From: an uncultured Eubacterium sp.
Lineage (GTDB): Bacteria > Bacillota > Clostridia > Peptostreptococcales > Anaerovoracaceae
Assembly: GCA_937900695.1 (NCBI GenBank)
Contig: CALCFD010000037.1
Span: 1 to 23,927 of the forward strand
Length of the DNA: 23,927 bases
Reading direction: 5' to 3'
Notes under the pieces: generated by a model
The model's input: only the letters and a program-made list of their open reading frames with translations
Told to the model about the DNA's origin: nothing
Database searches by the model: none
In this document: one piece after another, positions 6,811-15,462 of the stretch
How the letters are laid out: every line of letters begins with the position of its first letter
Position numbering within the stretch: the stretch's first letter is position 1
Program-made: the position numbers and the translations under genes

Positions 6811-7962
6811 CTATTCTAAATAGTCCTTTAATTTCTTACTTCTGCTTGGATGTCTTAGCTTTCTTAATGCCTTAGCTTCAATCTGACGAATACGCTCTCT
6901 TGTTACATCAAACTGTCTACCAACTTCTTCAAGAGTACGAGATCTTCCATCCTCTAATCCAAATCTTAGTTTTAAAACTTTTTGTTCTCTTTCTGTTAAA
7001 GTGTTTAATACTTCAACTAATTGTTCCTTTAACATTGAAAATGCAGCAGCTTCTGCAGGTGCTGGAACATCTTCATCTGGAATAAAATCGCCAAGATGGC
7101 TATCTTCCTCTTCACCAATAGGTGTCTCAAGAGAAACAGGTTCTTGTGCAATCTTTAATATTTCTCTAACCTTTTCTACTGAAATTTCCATTTCTTCTGC
7201 AATTTCCTCAGGAGTAGCTTCACGACCAAATTCTTGAAGAAGCTGACGCTGAATACGCATTAACTTATTTATTGTTTCTACCATATGAACTGGTATTCTA
7301 ATAGTTCTAGCTTGATCAGCAATAGATCTTGTAATAGCCTGTCTAATCCACCAAGTAGCATAAGTTGAAAACTTATAGCCCTTACGCCAATCAAATTTAT
7401 CTACAGCCTTAATTAAACCTAAATTACCTTCCTGTATAAGATCTAAAAATAGCATGCCTCTTCCAACATATCTCTTGGCTATACTTACTACAAGACGAAG
7501 ATTAGCTTCACAAAGCTTTTGCTTAGCCCATTCTTCACCATTTTCCATACGTTTAGCAAGATCGATTTCCTCTTCTGCAGTAAGCAAAGGTACCTTGCCG
7601 ATTTCCTTAAGATACATTCTAACAGGGTCATCTACAGCTATAGACTTAGGGATAGTATCTTCTAAATTTACTTCTTTTTTGTCCTTTCCCTTCATTTCTT
7701 CTTCAATATCATCTGCATCTATTTCGCTTTCGATTTCATCAAGCTCAAAATCATCTGGATTTTCTTCACTTATAATTTCAATCCCTTTACCAGTTAGCTC
7801 CTCATAAATATCCTCAATCTCATTTTTATCTAGATCGATTTTTTCCAAAGGCACACCAATTTCGGCAAAAGAAAGTTTATTACCCTTTGATTTTGCCTTA
7901 TCTGTAAGAAGTCCTAAAATATCCTGTAGGGCCTCTACCTTAGTTTTCTTTTCTTCACTCAT
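6811..7962 (-). CDS. rpoD: RNA polymerase primary sigma factor RpoD (SigA)
   Basis: This is the housekeeping sigma factor that directs RNA polymerase to TTGACA/TATAAT promoters such as those seen in this window. It has an acidic N-terminal segment (region 1.1-like, about 1-105) and region 1.2 (DPVRMYLKEIGKVPLLT, about 112-145). Regions 2.1-2.4 hold the signatures DLIQEGNLGLIKAVDKFD and FSTYATWWIRQAI. Region 3 follows, and region 4 contains LKLRFGLEDGRSRTLEEVG and the VTRERIRQIEAKALRKLR recognition helix. No region 1-2 non-conserved insert is present, as usual in Firmicutes; the length is 383 residues. The frame allows a GTG at 7965, but the ATG at 7962 is 9 bases after a perfect AGGAGG (7972-7977). 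That ATG shares one base with the dnaG TGA stop, so the genes are translationally coupled. Confidence 0.98.
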   Translation of the reverse strand: MSEEKKTKVEALQDILGLLTDKAKSKGNKLSFAEIGVPLEKIDLDKNEIEDIYEELTGKGIEIISEENPDDFELDEIESEIDADDIEEEMKGKDKKEVNLEDTIPKSIAVDDPVRMYLKEIGKVPLLTAEEEIDLAKRMENGEEWAKQKLCEANLRLVVSIAKRYVGRGMLFLDLIQEGNLGLIKAVDKFDWRKGYKFSTYATWWIRQAITRSIADQARTIRIPVHMVETINKLMRIQRQLLQEFGREATPEEIAEEMEISVEKVREILKIAQEPVSLETPIGEEEDSHLGDFIPDEDVPAPAEAAAFSMLKEQLVEVLNTLTEREQKVLKLRFGLEDGRSRTLEEVGRQFDVTRERIRQIEAKALRKLRHPSRSKKLKDYLE

Positions 7963-9710
7963 CACTTATTGCCTCCTAAACTTTTTTCCTTCTGAATTTG
8001 CATTAAGGCTTCAGTAAGCCTTTTTATTTCCTCTGGATTATTTTGTTCATCAGCTATTGAAAGCTGCATAATTATCTCCTTTTCCTTATTAACCAATCTT
8101 TCTTCATTATGAGATTTTATGCATTCCTTAAAAATAGCATCGGCCTTACCGCCTAAGGAAATATTATTTTCTATATATTTAATCGCCTGAACTTCGCCAG
8201 GTTCTAAATTCTCAATTAGTTTATCTAAATCTATTTCTTCATCATGGTTATAAATATTTTCAATCTCTTTAAAGATATTTATACCCGTTTGACTCACGAA
8301 AATATCATCATTTTTTTTAGCCTCATCAAAATATTTAGAATCCGTCAAAATTACCTTTATAATACTTTGCTCAATTCTAGTAATATCTATAGACTCATTT
8401 TGCAATTCATCAACTACATTAGTTTTAAAAACCGTCTCCTTATCCTGTCCAATTCCCATTTCTGTGCGAAGTGCACCAGCAGAAATATGATAGTTTTTAG
8501 CTATTTTATCAATATAAATATCTGCCTCTACAGGACTTAGGCTTTTCAAAAACTTAGCGGCTTCCTTTAAAAAATCTACTCTTCCTTCAGTAGTATTTAT
8601 ATCATATTTATTTCTTATATTTTGAATTCTAAAGTCTCCATAAGCCATGGCTTCATCAACTAATTTATAATAAGCTAACTTGCCCTTAGCCTTTATGAAA
8701 TCATCAGGATCCTTACCATCAGAAATATGTAAAATCCTAACCTTACATCCTTCCTTATGAAGTATTTCACTTCCACGAATGGCTGCATTTATCCCTGCAC
8801 TATCTGCATCATAAGAAAGAACTATATTTTTAGTGTATCTTTTTAAAAGTTTGGATTGATTTTCAGTCAAGGCAGTACCAAGAGAAGCAGAAACATTTTT
8901 AACGCCTCCCTGAAATAAAGAAATAACATCCATATATCCTTCAACTAATATTGCACAATCGCTTTCATTAACAAAGTTTTTAGTAATATTTAATCCATAA
9001 AGATTATTTTTCTTTGAAAATACCGGTGTCTCTGGTGAATTTAGATATTTAGGCATATCATCACCAATAGCTCTACCTCCAAAAGCAATAACTTTACCTG
9101 CAGTATTTTGAATAGGAAATATTACACGATTTCTAAACCGATCATAATACCTTCCCTTAGACTCAGATATAAGTCCTAACTTAAGCATAACTTCTTCTTT
9201 ATAACCTTTAGCTTTTAAATAATTATATAAACTATTCCAAGATTCATCAGCGTATCCAATACCAAAATCATGCAAAGTTTCCTTAGTGAGCCCTCGATTT
9301 ATAACATATCTCATTCCTGCATTATCATTAGCTCTTAAAGCTTTAAAGAAAAATCTTGCTGCCTCTCTATTAACTTCAAAATAAATATCTTTTTTTTCAC
9401 CACGATTAAAGGAATCCTCTATTTTTATGCCACACTGATTGGCAAGCTTTTCAAGGGCTTCCATAAAAGATAAATTATAATACTTTTTAACAAATTCAAT
9501 AACGTCCCCTGAAGCATGACACCCAAAACATGTGAACATCTGCTTAGTTTCAGAAACAACAAAAGAAGGTGTCTTTTCATTATGAAACGGACATAAACCT
9601 TGATAGTTAGCACCTGTCTTTTTTAAGGTCACAACACTACCTATTACATCAACGATATTACACCTGCTTTTTATTTCATCTATTATTTGATTTCTATTAG
9701 ATGTTTTCAC
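7962..9710 (-). CDS. dnaG: DNA primase DnaG
   Basis: DnaG makes RNA primers at the replication fork and works with the replicative helicase. From the chosen start, the CHC2 zinc-binding domain has C40, H43, C61 and C64 (LCPFHNEKTPSF ... FTCFGCHASG). The catalytic core follows, with the TOPRIM motif ILVEGYMDVI near residue 260 and SYDADSAG. The C-terminal part is a less conserved helicase-interaction domain. The total is about 582 residues, normal for the family. The frame could be opened at a TTG (9722), but GGGAGG falls inside that extension. I take the GTG at 9710, although its 4-base spacing to GGAGG is short. The 83-base gap upstream is very A+T-rich with several -10-like TATAAT/TATATA words but no clear -35, so a promoter there is possible but unproven. 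The stop overlaps the rpoD start by one base. Confidence 0.97.
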   Translation of the reverse strand: MKTSNRNQIIDEIKSRCNIVDVIGSVVTLKKTGANYQGLCPFHNEKTPSFVVSETKQMFTCFGCHASGDVIEFVKKYYNLSFMEALEKLANQCGIKIEDSFNRGEKKDIYFEVNREAARFFFKALRANDNAGMRYVINRGLTKETLHDFGIGYADESWNSLYNYLKAKGYKEEVMLKLGLISESKGRYYDRFRNRVIFPIQNTAGKVIAFGGRAIGDDMPKYLNSPETPVFSKKNNLYGLNITKNFVNESDCAILVEGYMDVISLFQGGVKNVSASLGTALTENQSKLLKRYTKNIVLSYDADSAGINAAIRGSEILHKEGCKVRILHISDGKDPDDFIKAKGKLAYYKLVDEAMAYGDFRIQNIRNKYDINTTEGRVDFLKEAAKFLKSLSPVEADIYIDKIAKNYHISAGALRTEMGIGQDKETVFKTNVVDELQNESIDITRIEQSIIKVILTDSKYFDEAKKNDDIFVSQTGINIFKEIENIYNHDEEIDLDKLIENLEPGEVQAIKYIENNISLGGKADAIFKECIKSHNEERLVNKEKEIIMQLSIADEQNNPEEIKRLTEALMQIQKEKSLGGNK

Positions 9711-9793
9711 TTTGCCTCCCAAAACAATTAAAAGACTCTATATATTATATATACAACAACAAATGGAAAATTTCTTTTATTTTTTAAAAAAAA

Positions 9794-10804
9794 TTATTTC
9801 CATCCTTTAGGTATAAATAATTCATCATATAAATTCATAGCATATCTATCTGTCATGCCTGCAATATGATCCTTGACAACTTCTCTAACACCATACTTAT
9901 CTATCAATTTATAAGTTTCCTCAGGCAATTTTGAAGGTGTGTCAAGAAAATAATTATACAATGATTTTATGATATTTTCAACCTTAGATATGTCAGAAGC
10001 TTTTTTTACCTCTTCATTATGATAAACATTTTTAAACATATAGTTTCTTAGCTCATCCATAGCTAAAATAGCTTCATCACTCATTTTAATATATGGTTTG
10101 TTATCACTATTTGAAATCAAATCACTGACAAGAAAATTAATCCTTGCCCTATGTGTATCGCCAAGAAATTCTATACAATTTTTAGGTAAATCAGAAGCTG
10201 TAATAACACCACTTCTAATAGCATCATCTATATCATGATTGATATATGCTATTCTATCACTAATCTTTACAATTTGTCCTTCTAGCGTCATAGGCTTAAT
10301 AGGGCCTGTATGATTTCTTATACCATCTCTAACCTCTAATGTTAAATTCATACCTGGATAGCCATGACCCTCCTCTAATACTTCAACTACCCTTAGACTT
10401 TGTTCATTATGTTTAAAACCCCCAGGGAAAAGTTCATTTAAAATCACCTCTCCATTGTGCCCAAATGGAGTATGACCTAAATCATGACCAAGAGCTATAG
10501 CCTCAGTTAAATCTTCATTTAAAGCAAGTCCTCTCGCAATAGTTCTAGCAATTTGCGAAACCTCTATAGTGTGCGTAAGCCTCGTTCTAAAATGATCACC
10601 TTCAGGTGCTAAAAAAACTTGTGTTTTATGCATCAATCTTCTAAAGGCCTTGCTATGAATAATCCTATCTCTGTCTCTTTGAAACTCAGTTCTAAGATCA
10701 CATTTAGATTCATTGTAAACTCGACCTTTAGATTCCTTAGATTTACATGCATATGGACTTAATATTTCAAATTCTCTTTGTTCTAGCTTGATTCTTCCTA
10801 TCAT
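9794..10804 (-). CDS. dgt: dGTPase-like HD-domain deoxynucleotide triphosphohydrolase
   Basis: This predicted cytosolic enzyme hydrolyses dNTPs to nucleoside and triphosphate, limiting dNTP pools. The HD-domain residues are in place: R..LTHT (H78), GHDLGHTPFGHNGE (H107, D108, H111) and KISDRIAYINHD (D183). At 336 residues it is the short bacterial form that usually sits next to dnaG, not the 500-residue E. coli Dgt type. It is therefore best called deoxyguanosinetriphosphate triphosphohydrolase-like; substrate preference is not readable. The start ATG has AGGATTG about 10 bases upstream. It lies 19 bases after dut and 83 bases before dnaG. Pairing with dut makes a nucleotide-pool unit upstream of the replication genes. 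Confidence 0.93.
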   Translation of the reverse strand: MIGRIKLEQREFEILSPYACKSKESKGRVYNESKCDLRTEFQRDRDRIIHSKAFRRLMHKTQVFLAPEGDHFRTRLTHTIEVSQIARTIARGLALNEDLTEAIALGHDLGHTPFGHNGEVILNELFPGGFKHNEQSLRVVEVLEEGHGYPGMNLTLEVRDGIRNHTGPIKPMTLEGQIVKISDRIAYINHDIDDAIRSGVITASDLPKNCIEFLGDTHRARINFLVSDLISNSDNKPYIKMSDEAILAMDELRNYMFKNVYHNEEVKKASDISKVENIIKSLYNYFLDTPSKLPEETYKLIDKYGVREVVKDHIAGMTDRYAMNLYDELFIPKGWK

Positions 10805-10823
10805 ATCAAATCAATCCTATTCT

Positions 10824-11255
10824 CTATTTACCAGTATGACCAAATCCACCAGTACCACGTTCTGTTTCAGATAATTCACTAACTACTGTCCAATTTACTT
10901 GCTCATACTTTGTAATAACCATCTGAGCAATTCTCTCTCCATTATTAATTTTAAATGACTCTTGACCTAAATTCACTAAAGGCACTTTAATCTCACCTCT
11001 ATAGTCACTATCTACAGTTCCTATTGCATTGATAAGAGTAATCCCATGTTTAATAGCAAGGCCAGATCTAGCTCTAACTTGAGCTTCATATCCCAAAGGT
11101 AGCTCAATAAATAGGCCAGTAGGTACTAACATTCTTTGTCCAGGTTCTAAAACTATTGGATCATCTATCATAGCCCTTAAATCCATTCCAGCAGAACCTG
11201 TAGTTTCATACTTAGGTACTTCACCATTTTTTGTTACAATTTTTACTTCTACCAT
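10824..11255 (-). CDS. dut: dUTP diphosphatase (dUTPase)
   Basis: This trimeric enzyme hydrolyses dUTP to dUMP and pyrophosphate, preventing uracil incorporation and feeding thymidylate synthesis. All five motifs are visible: SAGMDLRA (about 21-28), RSGLAIKHG (63-71), INAIGTVDSDYRGEIKVPL (75-93), NGERIAQMV (105-113) and the flexible C-terminal RGTGGFGHTGK (133-143). The length of 143 residues is standard. The start ATG follows GAGG at a spacing of about 5. The gene lies 11 bases after the M16 protease gene and 19 bases before dgt, consistent with one transcript. Confidence 0.97.
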   Translation of the reverse strand: MVEVKIVTKNGEVPKYETTGSAGMDLRAMIDDPIVLEPGQRMLVPTGLFIELPLGYEAQVRARSGLAIKHGITLINAIGTVDSDYRGEIKVPLVNLGQESFKINNGERIAQMVITKYEQVNWTVVSELSETERGTGGFGHTGK

Positions 11256-11266
11256 ATATTCCTCGC

Positions 11267-12517
11267 TTAATTATTTAAAATCTTCTTTAAATCAAATCTC
11301 TTATTTGTAATTGCCACACCACAGTATGTCTTAGGATCACAAATCATCTGAGCTATTTCATTTACATCTTCTACAGTAATAGCATCTACAATATCTAATA
11401 CTTCTTTTTCTTCTCTAACTTCACCTCTTAAAAGCAAGTTTTTACCTAAAGAAAACATCTTAGAGGCTACATTTTCAAGGCCAAAAATAAACCCTGCCTT
11501 GATTTGTTCTTTTGCCTTATTTAGTTCATCTATTGTTACGCCGTCTCTTCCAATTTTGATAATTTCTTCTTTGATTGCCTCTATAGCAGGCTTGATATTT
11601 TCATGGCTAACACCTGCATATATATAAAATCCGCCTGAAATAGTTGAAGTAGAATTAGCACTATAAACACTATAAGCAAGCCCTTTTCTTTCTCTTACAC
11701 TCTGGAAAAGTCTTGAGCTCATAGAGCCACCTAATATTTTAGATAAAACCATAAGTTTATAACTATTATCATCAGTAAGCTTTAAGCCTTCTGTACCAAT
11801 AAATAAATGTGCCTGTTCTATATCTTTAATCATAACCTTATATGATGGTTTATAAGGGAGTATTTCATGCTTCTTTGGTTCCTTTTTTTCTCTAAACTTA
11901 AGAAGTTTTCCTTCTAAATATTCGCATATTTCTTCTTCATCAAAATTCCCAGCAATAGCAATTACAATACTATCTCTAGTATATTCTTTGTCTATATAAT
12001 CAACTATTACATTTCTAGAAATATTTTTAAGAGTTGTAGGAGTACCAATAATAGATTTGCCTAAAGGATTGCCTTTATTTACCATTTCCATGATAGCTTC
12101 TTGAGCTGCTTCATCTGGAGCATCCTTAGTCATCTTAATTTCTTCACATATAACTTGGCGTTCTCTAGTCATCTCATGTTTATCAAATTTACTTTCAGTA
12201 AGCATATCAAGTAATACTTCTGTAGACTTTAAAAGGTTTGAAGATAATGTTTTAACATAGTAACATGTTGTTTCATTACTAGTAAAAGCATTAATTTGTC
12301 CTCCAATTTTATCGATGTCCTCAGCAATTTCTTTAGCACTACGATTATTAGTTCCTTTAAACATCATGTGCTCAATAAAATGAGAAACACCTGAATACTT
12401 AGCTTCTTCATCTACAGCACCTGCTCTAACCCAAAATCCTATAGCTGCTGACTGTAAAAAATCAGTTTTTTCCATTACTACTCTTACGCCACAATTAAGT
12501 GTTCTAATTTTAATCAT
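11267..12517 (-). CDS. M16-family zinc peptidase (YmxG/PqqL-like, processing-peptidase type)
   Basis: This is a predicted inverzincin metalloprotease of the M16B group, cytosolic since no signal peptide is seen. The inverted zinc motif HFIEH is at H46, E49 and H50, and the third ligand E126 lies 76 residues after H50 in ERQVICEEIKM. This matches the HxxEH-x76-E rule. The second half carries the usual inactive repeat with SMSSRLFQSVRERKGLAYSVYS. The length of 416 residues is typical of Bacillus YmxG-like proteins. The start ATG is about 5 bases after GGGGAT. The gene follows the transporter-hydrolase fusion gene by 28 bases and precedes dut by 11 bases. The physiological substrate of this group is not well defined. 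Confidence 0.93.
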   Translation of the reverse strand: MIKIRTLNCGVRVVMEKTDFLQSAAIGFWVRAGAVDEEAKYSGVSHFIEHMMFKGTNNRSAKEIAEDIDKIGGQINAFTSNETTCYYVKTLSSNLLKSTEVLLDMLTESKFDKHEMTRERQVICEEIKMTKDAPDEAAQEAIMEMVNKGNPLGKSIIGTPTTLKNISRNVIVDYIDKEYTRDSIVIAIAGNFDEEEICEYLEGKLLKFREKKEPKKHEILPYKPSYKVMIKDIEQAHLFIGTEGLKLTDDNSYKLMVLSKILGGSMSSRLFQSVRERKGLAYSVYSANSTSTISGGFYIYAGVSHENIKPAIEAIKEEIIKIGRDGVTIDELNKAKEQIKAGFIFGLENVASKMFSLGKNLLLRGEVREEKEVLDIVDAITVEDVNEIAQMICDPKTYCGVAITNKRFDLKKILNN

Positions 12518-12545
12518 AATATCCCCTTTTTTCTTATTCTTTATT

Positions 12546-14495
12546 TTATATATTATCTGGCTTATATAACCTAATAGTATTTATCATGTTAATTTGAAAA
12601 GCATCAAGTGGCTGCTCTATAGCACGACCTTCATACCAATATCTTTCAGTCATAAGACTTAAAATATCCTCTTCACTCATGCCCATATTCCAAGCCTGCT
12701 CTATTAATTGCTTTTCATTATATGCTTCTCTTTTAAGAATCTTCCAAAGTTCCTCATTATAATCTTCAGGAACGATACCATAATGAGAAACTATTATTCT
12801 CTTTGGTTTATAAGCTTCACATTTGTCTATAGATGCTATTGCATCGTCAAAATTAGTTAAAATTGCTGGGTGACACATACCTCTTCTTTCAAGGACACCT
12901 ACACTTTCACAAGCTAGCATTACACCTAAAGGTTCAATTACATAAGTAATAGAACAATTAGTATGTCCTGGTGTCTCCAAAACTACAACTTGCTTACCAC
13001 CTAAATCAATTACATCACCATCATAAACAGCCTTATCTATAGCCATACCATCTACACTTACAGAATCAATTTTGCCATTGGAATACATACGTGCTGCTTC
13101 ATCACCTAGTTTTTTGATTCCCTTTAAAGCTCCTTGTCTCTTTAAAATTTCTTGTCCATGTTTAGCACCAAATACTATTAAATTTGGCCAAGCTTTTCTC
13201 AAACTAGGTAAAGCCCCAATATGATCATAATGAGTATGACTTGCAAATAAATAATCAAGCGGTCTATCACCTAAATAGCTCTTAATTTTTTCAACAAGCT
13301 GATCTCCACAATATGCCATACTGCAATCCATCAAAGCTGTCTTATCTTCACCAATTATTAAAAGTGAAGCTCCACCTCTTCCCGTAGTAACATTTATAAT
13401 GCCTTCTGGAAAATCATATTTATGCTTTTCTTGTGTTGAAGCAATATTATAAACTACTACCTTAAAAAAGTTTATTATTAACAATACTACTAAAATCAAT
13501 CCAATTAAACCTAATGCTGGGAACACATATGCAACTATGTTTTTAAATCCAACTAATCCAAAAACAAATCCAAGCATAGCAAATCCGATGATTTTAATGT
13601 TTTTGTTTTTATCATTTTTAATCTTAGTACTAAATCCATAAAAATTACCTGTAGCAGATGAATAAATAGCTACAAATAAAACTACTGTATAAATGAAACT
13701 AGCAACAGGTCCAAGTTTATTTGCTAAAGCCAACATAGGCAAATCCATAGCCTGACAATGAGCTGGATCAGTTAACATAGCTTTACATAAAACAAAAGCT
13801 AAAACAGCTAAAAAAACTCCACCTAGAGCCGCACCAGCAACTCCCTGCTTACCACTTTTTGCACTTCTAGTTGAAGTTGCAACAATAGGTACTATAGCAA
13901 GCATGTTATATGACATATACAGTATTGGGGCAAATCCCCAATGACTAGCTAAAGGACTTGGAACAATATCTGCTGTAACATCTCCTTGTGGCAAATCTTT
14001 TGCAATTACAATAACTGCTATAGAAACTACAGCTACTAAAAGCACTGGCATAAGTCCAGCAAATATCTTACTCATACGATCAAAACCACCGATTACAGTA
14101 AGTATTACAAGAAGTACAACAATAAATCCACCTATAGCAGGATGAAAACCAAATTGTTGATTTAAAAGAGCACCTCCTGCAGCTGACATATTTACAATAG
14201 CCGTAAATAAAAATAAAGCCATAAAATATCCGACTATATCAATAATCTTAGAATTGTTACCAGGCACTATTACTCTTCCCATATCTCCAGTTCTAAGTAT
14301 AGATGCGATAAGACTAGTCATGATACCAAGAAGAATAAATAAGAGTCCTACAATACATACTCCAACAAGTCCTTTAGAACCAAATACTCCAAAGAACTGC
14401 CAAATCTCCCTTCCGGATGCAAAGCCTGCACCTACAATCGTGCCCACATACATAAGTGCAACCCAGAAAAAATTCAAATGCTTAATCTTTTTCAA
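12546..14495 (-). CDS. Fusion protein: YkvI-type membrane transporter joined to a metallo-beta-lactamase-fold hydrolase
   Basis: One uninterrupted 649-codon frame holds two modules. Residues about 1-350 are strongly hydrophobic (about ten membrane helices) and start with FWVALMYVGTIVGAGFASGREIWQFF, the signature of YkvI-like proteins related to LeuT-fold transporters. After a short KHKYDFPEG linker, residues about 365-649 form a soluble metallo-beta-lactamase-fold domain: H420-x-H422-x-D424-H425 (ASHTHYDHIG), H511 (ETPGHTNCS), E530 (ACES) and H571 (VSHYG). The residue that is normally a bridging Asp is Glu here. The last helix of the membrane module leads directly into the hydrolase, which would place the latter on one membrane face, most likely the cytosol. 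The start is TTG at 14495, supported by AAGGG at a spacing of about 7 and the family-like N-terminus. It is in the minus-strand block between rarD and the M16 gene. Coupled transport and hydrolysis of the same compound is inference; no substrate can be named. Confidence 0.85.
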   Translation of the reverse strand: MKKIKHLNFFWVALMYVGTIVGAGFASGREIWQFFGVFGSKGLVGVCIVGLLFILLGIMTSLIASILRTGDMGRVIVPGNNSKIIDIVGYFMALFLFTAIVNMSAAGGALLNQQFGFHPAIGGFIVVLLVILTVIGGFDRMSKIFAGLMPVLLVAVVSIAVIVIAKDLPQGDVTADIVPSPLASHWGFAPILYMSYNMLAIVPIVATSTRSAKSGKQGVAGAALGGVFLAVLAFVLCKAMLTDPAHCQAMDLPMLALANKLGPVASFIYTVVLFVAIYSSATGNFYGFSTKIKNDKNKNIKIIGFAMLGFVFGLVGFKNIVAYVFPALGLIGLILVVLLIINFFKVVVYNIASTQEKHKYDFPEGIINVTTGRGGASLLIIGEDKTALMDCSMAYCGDQLVEKIKSYLGDRPLDYLFASHTHYDHIGALPSLRKAWPNLIVFGAKHGQEILKRQGALKGIKKLGDEAARMYSNGKIDSVSVDGMAIDKAVYDGDVIDLGGKQVVVLETPGHTNCSITYVIEPLGVMLACESVGVLERRGMCHPAILTNFDDAIASIDKCEAYKPKRIIVSHYGIVPEDYNEELWKILKREAYNEKQLIEQAWNMGMSEEDILSLMTERYWYEGRAIEQPLDAFQINMINTIRLYKPDNI

Positions 14496-14538
14496 ATCAA
14501 ATCCCTTCTTTCTGATTATTTAACTTTAACATGTACAT

Positions 14539-15420
14539 CTAATTCTTATTAACTGCTTTTGCCTCACCTATGGTAAATACCACAAGTCCAATCCATATGA
14601 TTGTAAAAGAAATAAACTGAACTAAGTCAAAAGGCTCATTGTATACAAATATACCTAAAATCAATGCCATAGATGGCGATAAATATTCAGTAACACCTAA
14701 TGTAATTAAAGGTAAATTATTTGCACCTATTGCAAAAAGCCCTAGAGGAATAGCAGTAGCAAGTCCAGAAAGCATCAACAAGCCATACTGATAAGGTTCT
14801 CCAACACCTATAGCGCCCTGTCCTGTCATTTCAAGATAAATAATAACACCAAGAGCTATAGGTACTAAAAACATAGTCTCATATAGCAAAGATAAAATTG
14901 CCTCTACATTAAATAATTTCTTAAGTGCAGCATATATAGCAAAAGTCATAGCAAGGCCTATAGCTATAGTAGGTACCTCACCAAAATGGATTACTACCAC
15001 AAGCACCCCAATGGTCGCTAATACAAATGCAGATAAATTATACTTAGTAATTTTCTCTTTAAAAAATATAATTCCAAATAAACAAACCACCAAAGGCTCT
15101 ATATAATATCCGATACTAGTTTGAATTATAAATCCTGCGTTTACCGCCCATATGTATATACTCCAATTTAAAGTTATAATAACGCCTGCGATAAAAAATT
15201 TAAGCTTATTACCTTTAACTTTTAATGGAGCCTTAATACGCTCCCAACCATAAAGTTTAAGCGCAGCAAAGAAAGTTACTACTCCTACCCAAAAGATTCT
15301 ATAAAAGATAATCACTGAAGATGGTATAGGCACCAGTAGCTTCCAATACATAGGCAAAATACCCCATAAAAATGAGCATCCCAAAGCTGCTATTAATCCT
15401 AGCTTATAATTCTTTTCCAT
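14539..15420 (-). CDS. rarD: EamA-family transporter RarD
   Basis: This is a ten-helix drug/metabolite-superfamily inner-membrane protein of the RarD type, with two EamA repeats. The N-terminus has GLIAALGCSFLWGILPMYWKLL and PSSVIIFYRIFWVG, characteristic of RarD. Later come ITLNWSIYIWAVN, TSIGYYIEPL and the second-repeat copies GVTEYLSPSMALILGIFVYNEPF. The length of 293 residues is normal. The historical name comes from chloramphenicol sensitivity in E. coli; the transported molecule is unknown. It lies 42 bases after the acidic hypothetical gene and 43 bases before the transporter-hydrolase fusion, so it is probably co-transcribed with them. Confidence 0.9.
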   Translation of the reverse strand: MEKNYKLGLIAALGCSFLWGILPMYWKLLVPIPSSVIIFYRIFWVGVVTFFAALKLYGWERIKAPLKVKGNKLKFFIAGVIITLNWSIYIWAVNAGFIIQTSIGYYIEPLVVCLFGIIFFKEKITKYNLSAFVLATIGVLVVVIHFGEVPTIAIGLAMTFAIYAALKKLFNVEAILSLLYETMFLVPIALGVIIYLEMTGQGAIGVGEPYQYGLLMLSGLATAIPLGLFAIGANNLPLITLGVTEYLSPSMALILGIFVYNEPFDLVQFISFTIIWIGLVVFTIGEAKAVNKN

Positions 15421-15462
15421 AATATCTCCATATCTCTAACTCATCTATTACATTAAATTATC

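Noticed and set aside
7454..7807. 117-codon plus-strand frame antisense to rpoD
   Set aside because: Its Ser/Ile/Leu-rich composition mirrors the acidic coding strand of rpoD; it is an antisense shadow.
8244..8540. 98-codon plus-strand frame antisense to dnaG
   Set aside because: It lies wholly inside dnaG, has a low-complexity Ile/Phe/Asn composition typical of an A+T-rich antisense frame, and has no ribosome binding site.
9723..9793. A canonical promoter in the A+T-rich gap before dnaG
   Set aside because: Several TATAAT/TATATA words occur and a TTGTTG is present, but no -35/-10 pair has a 16-18 base spacing, so I did not list one.
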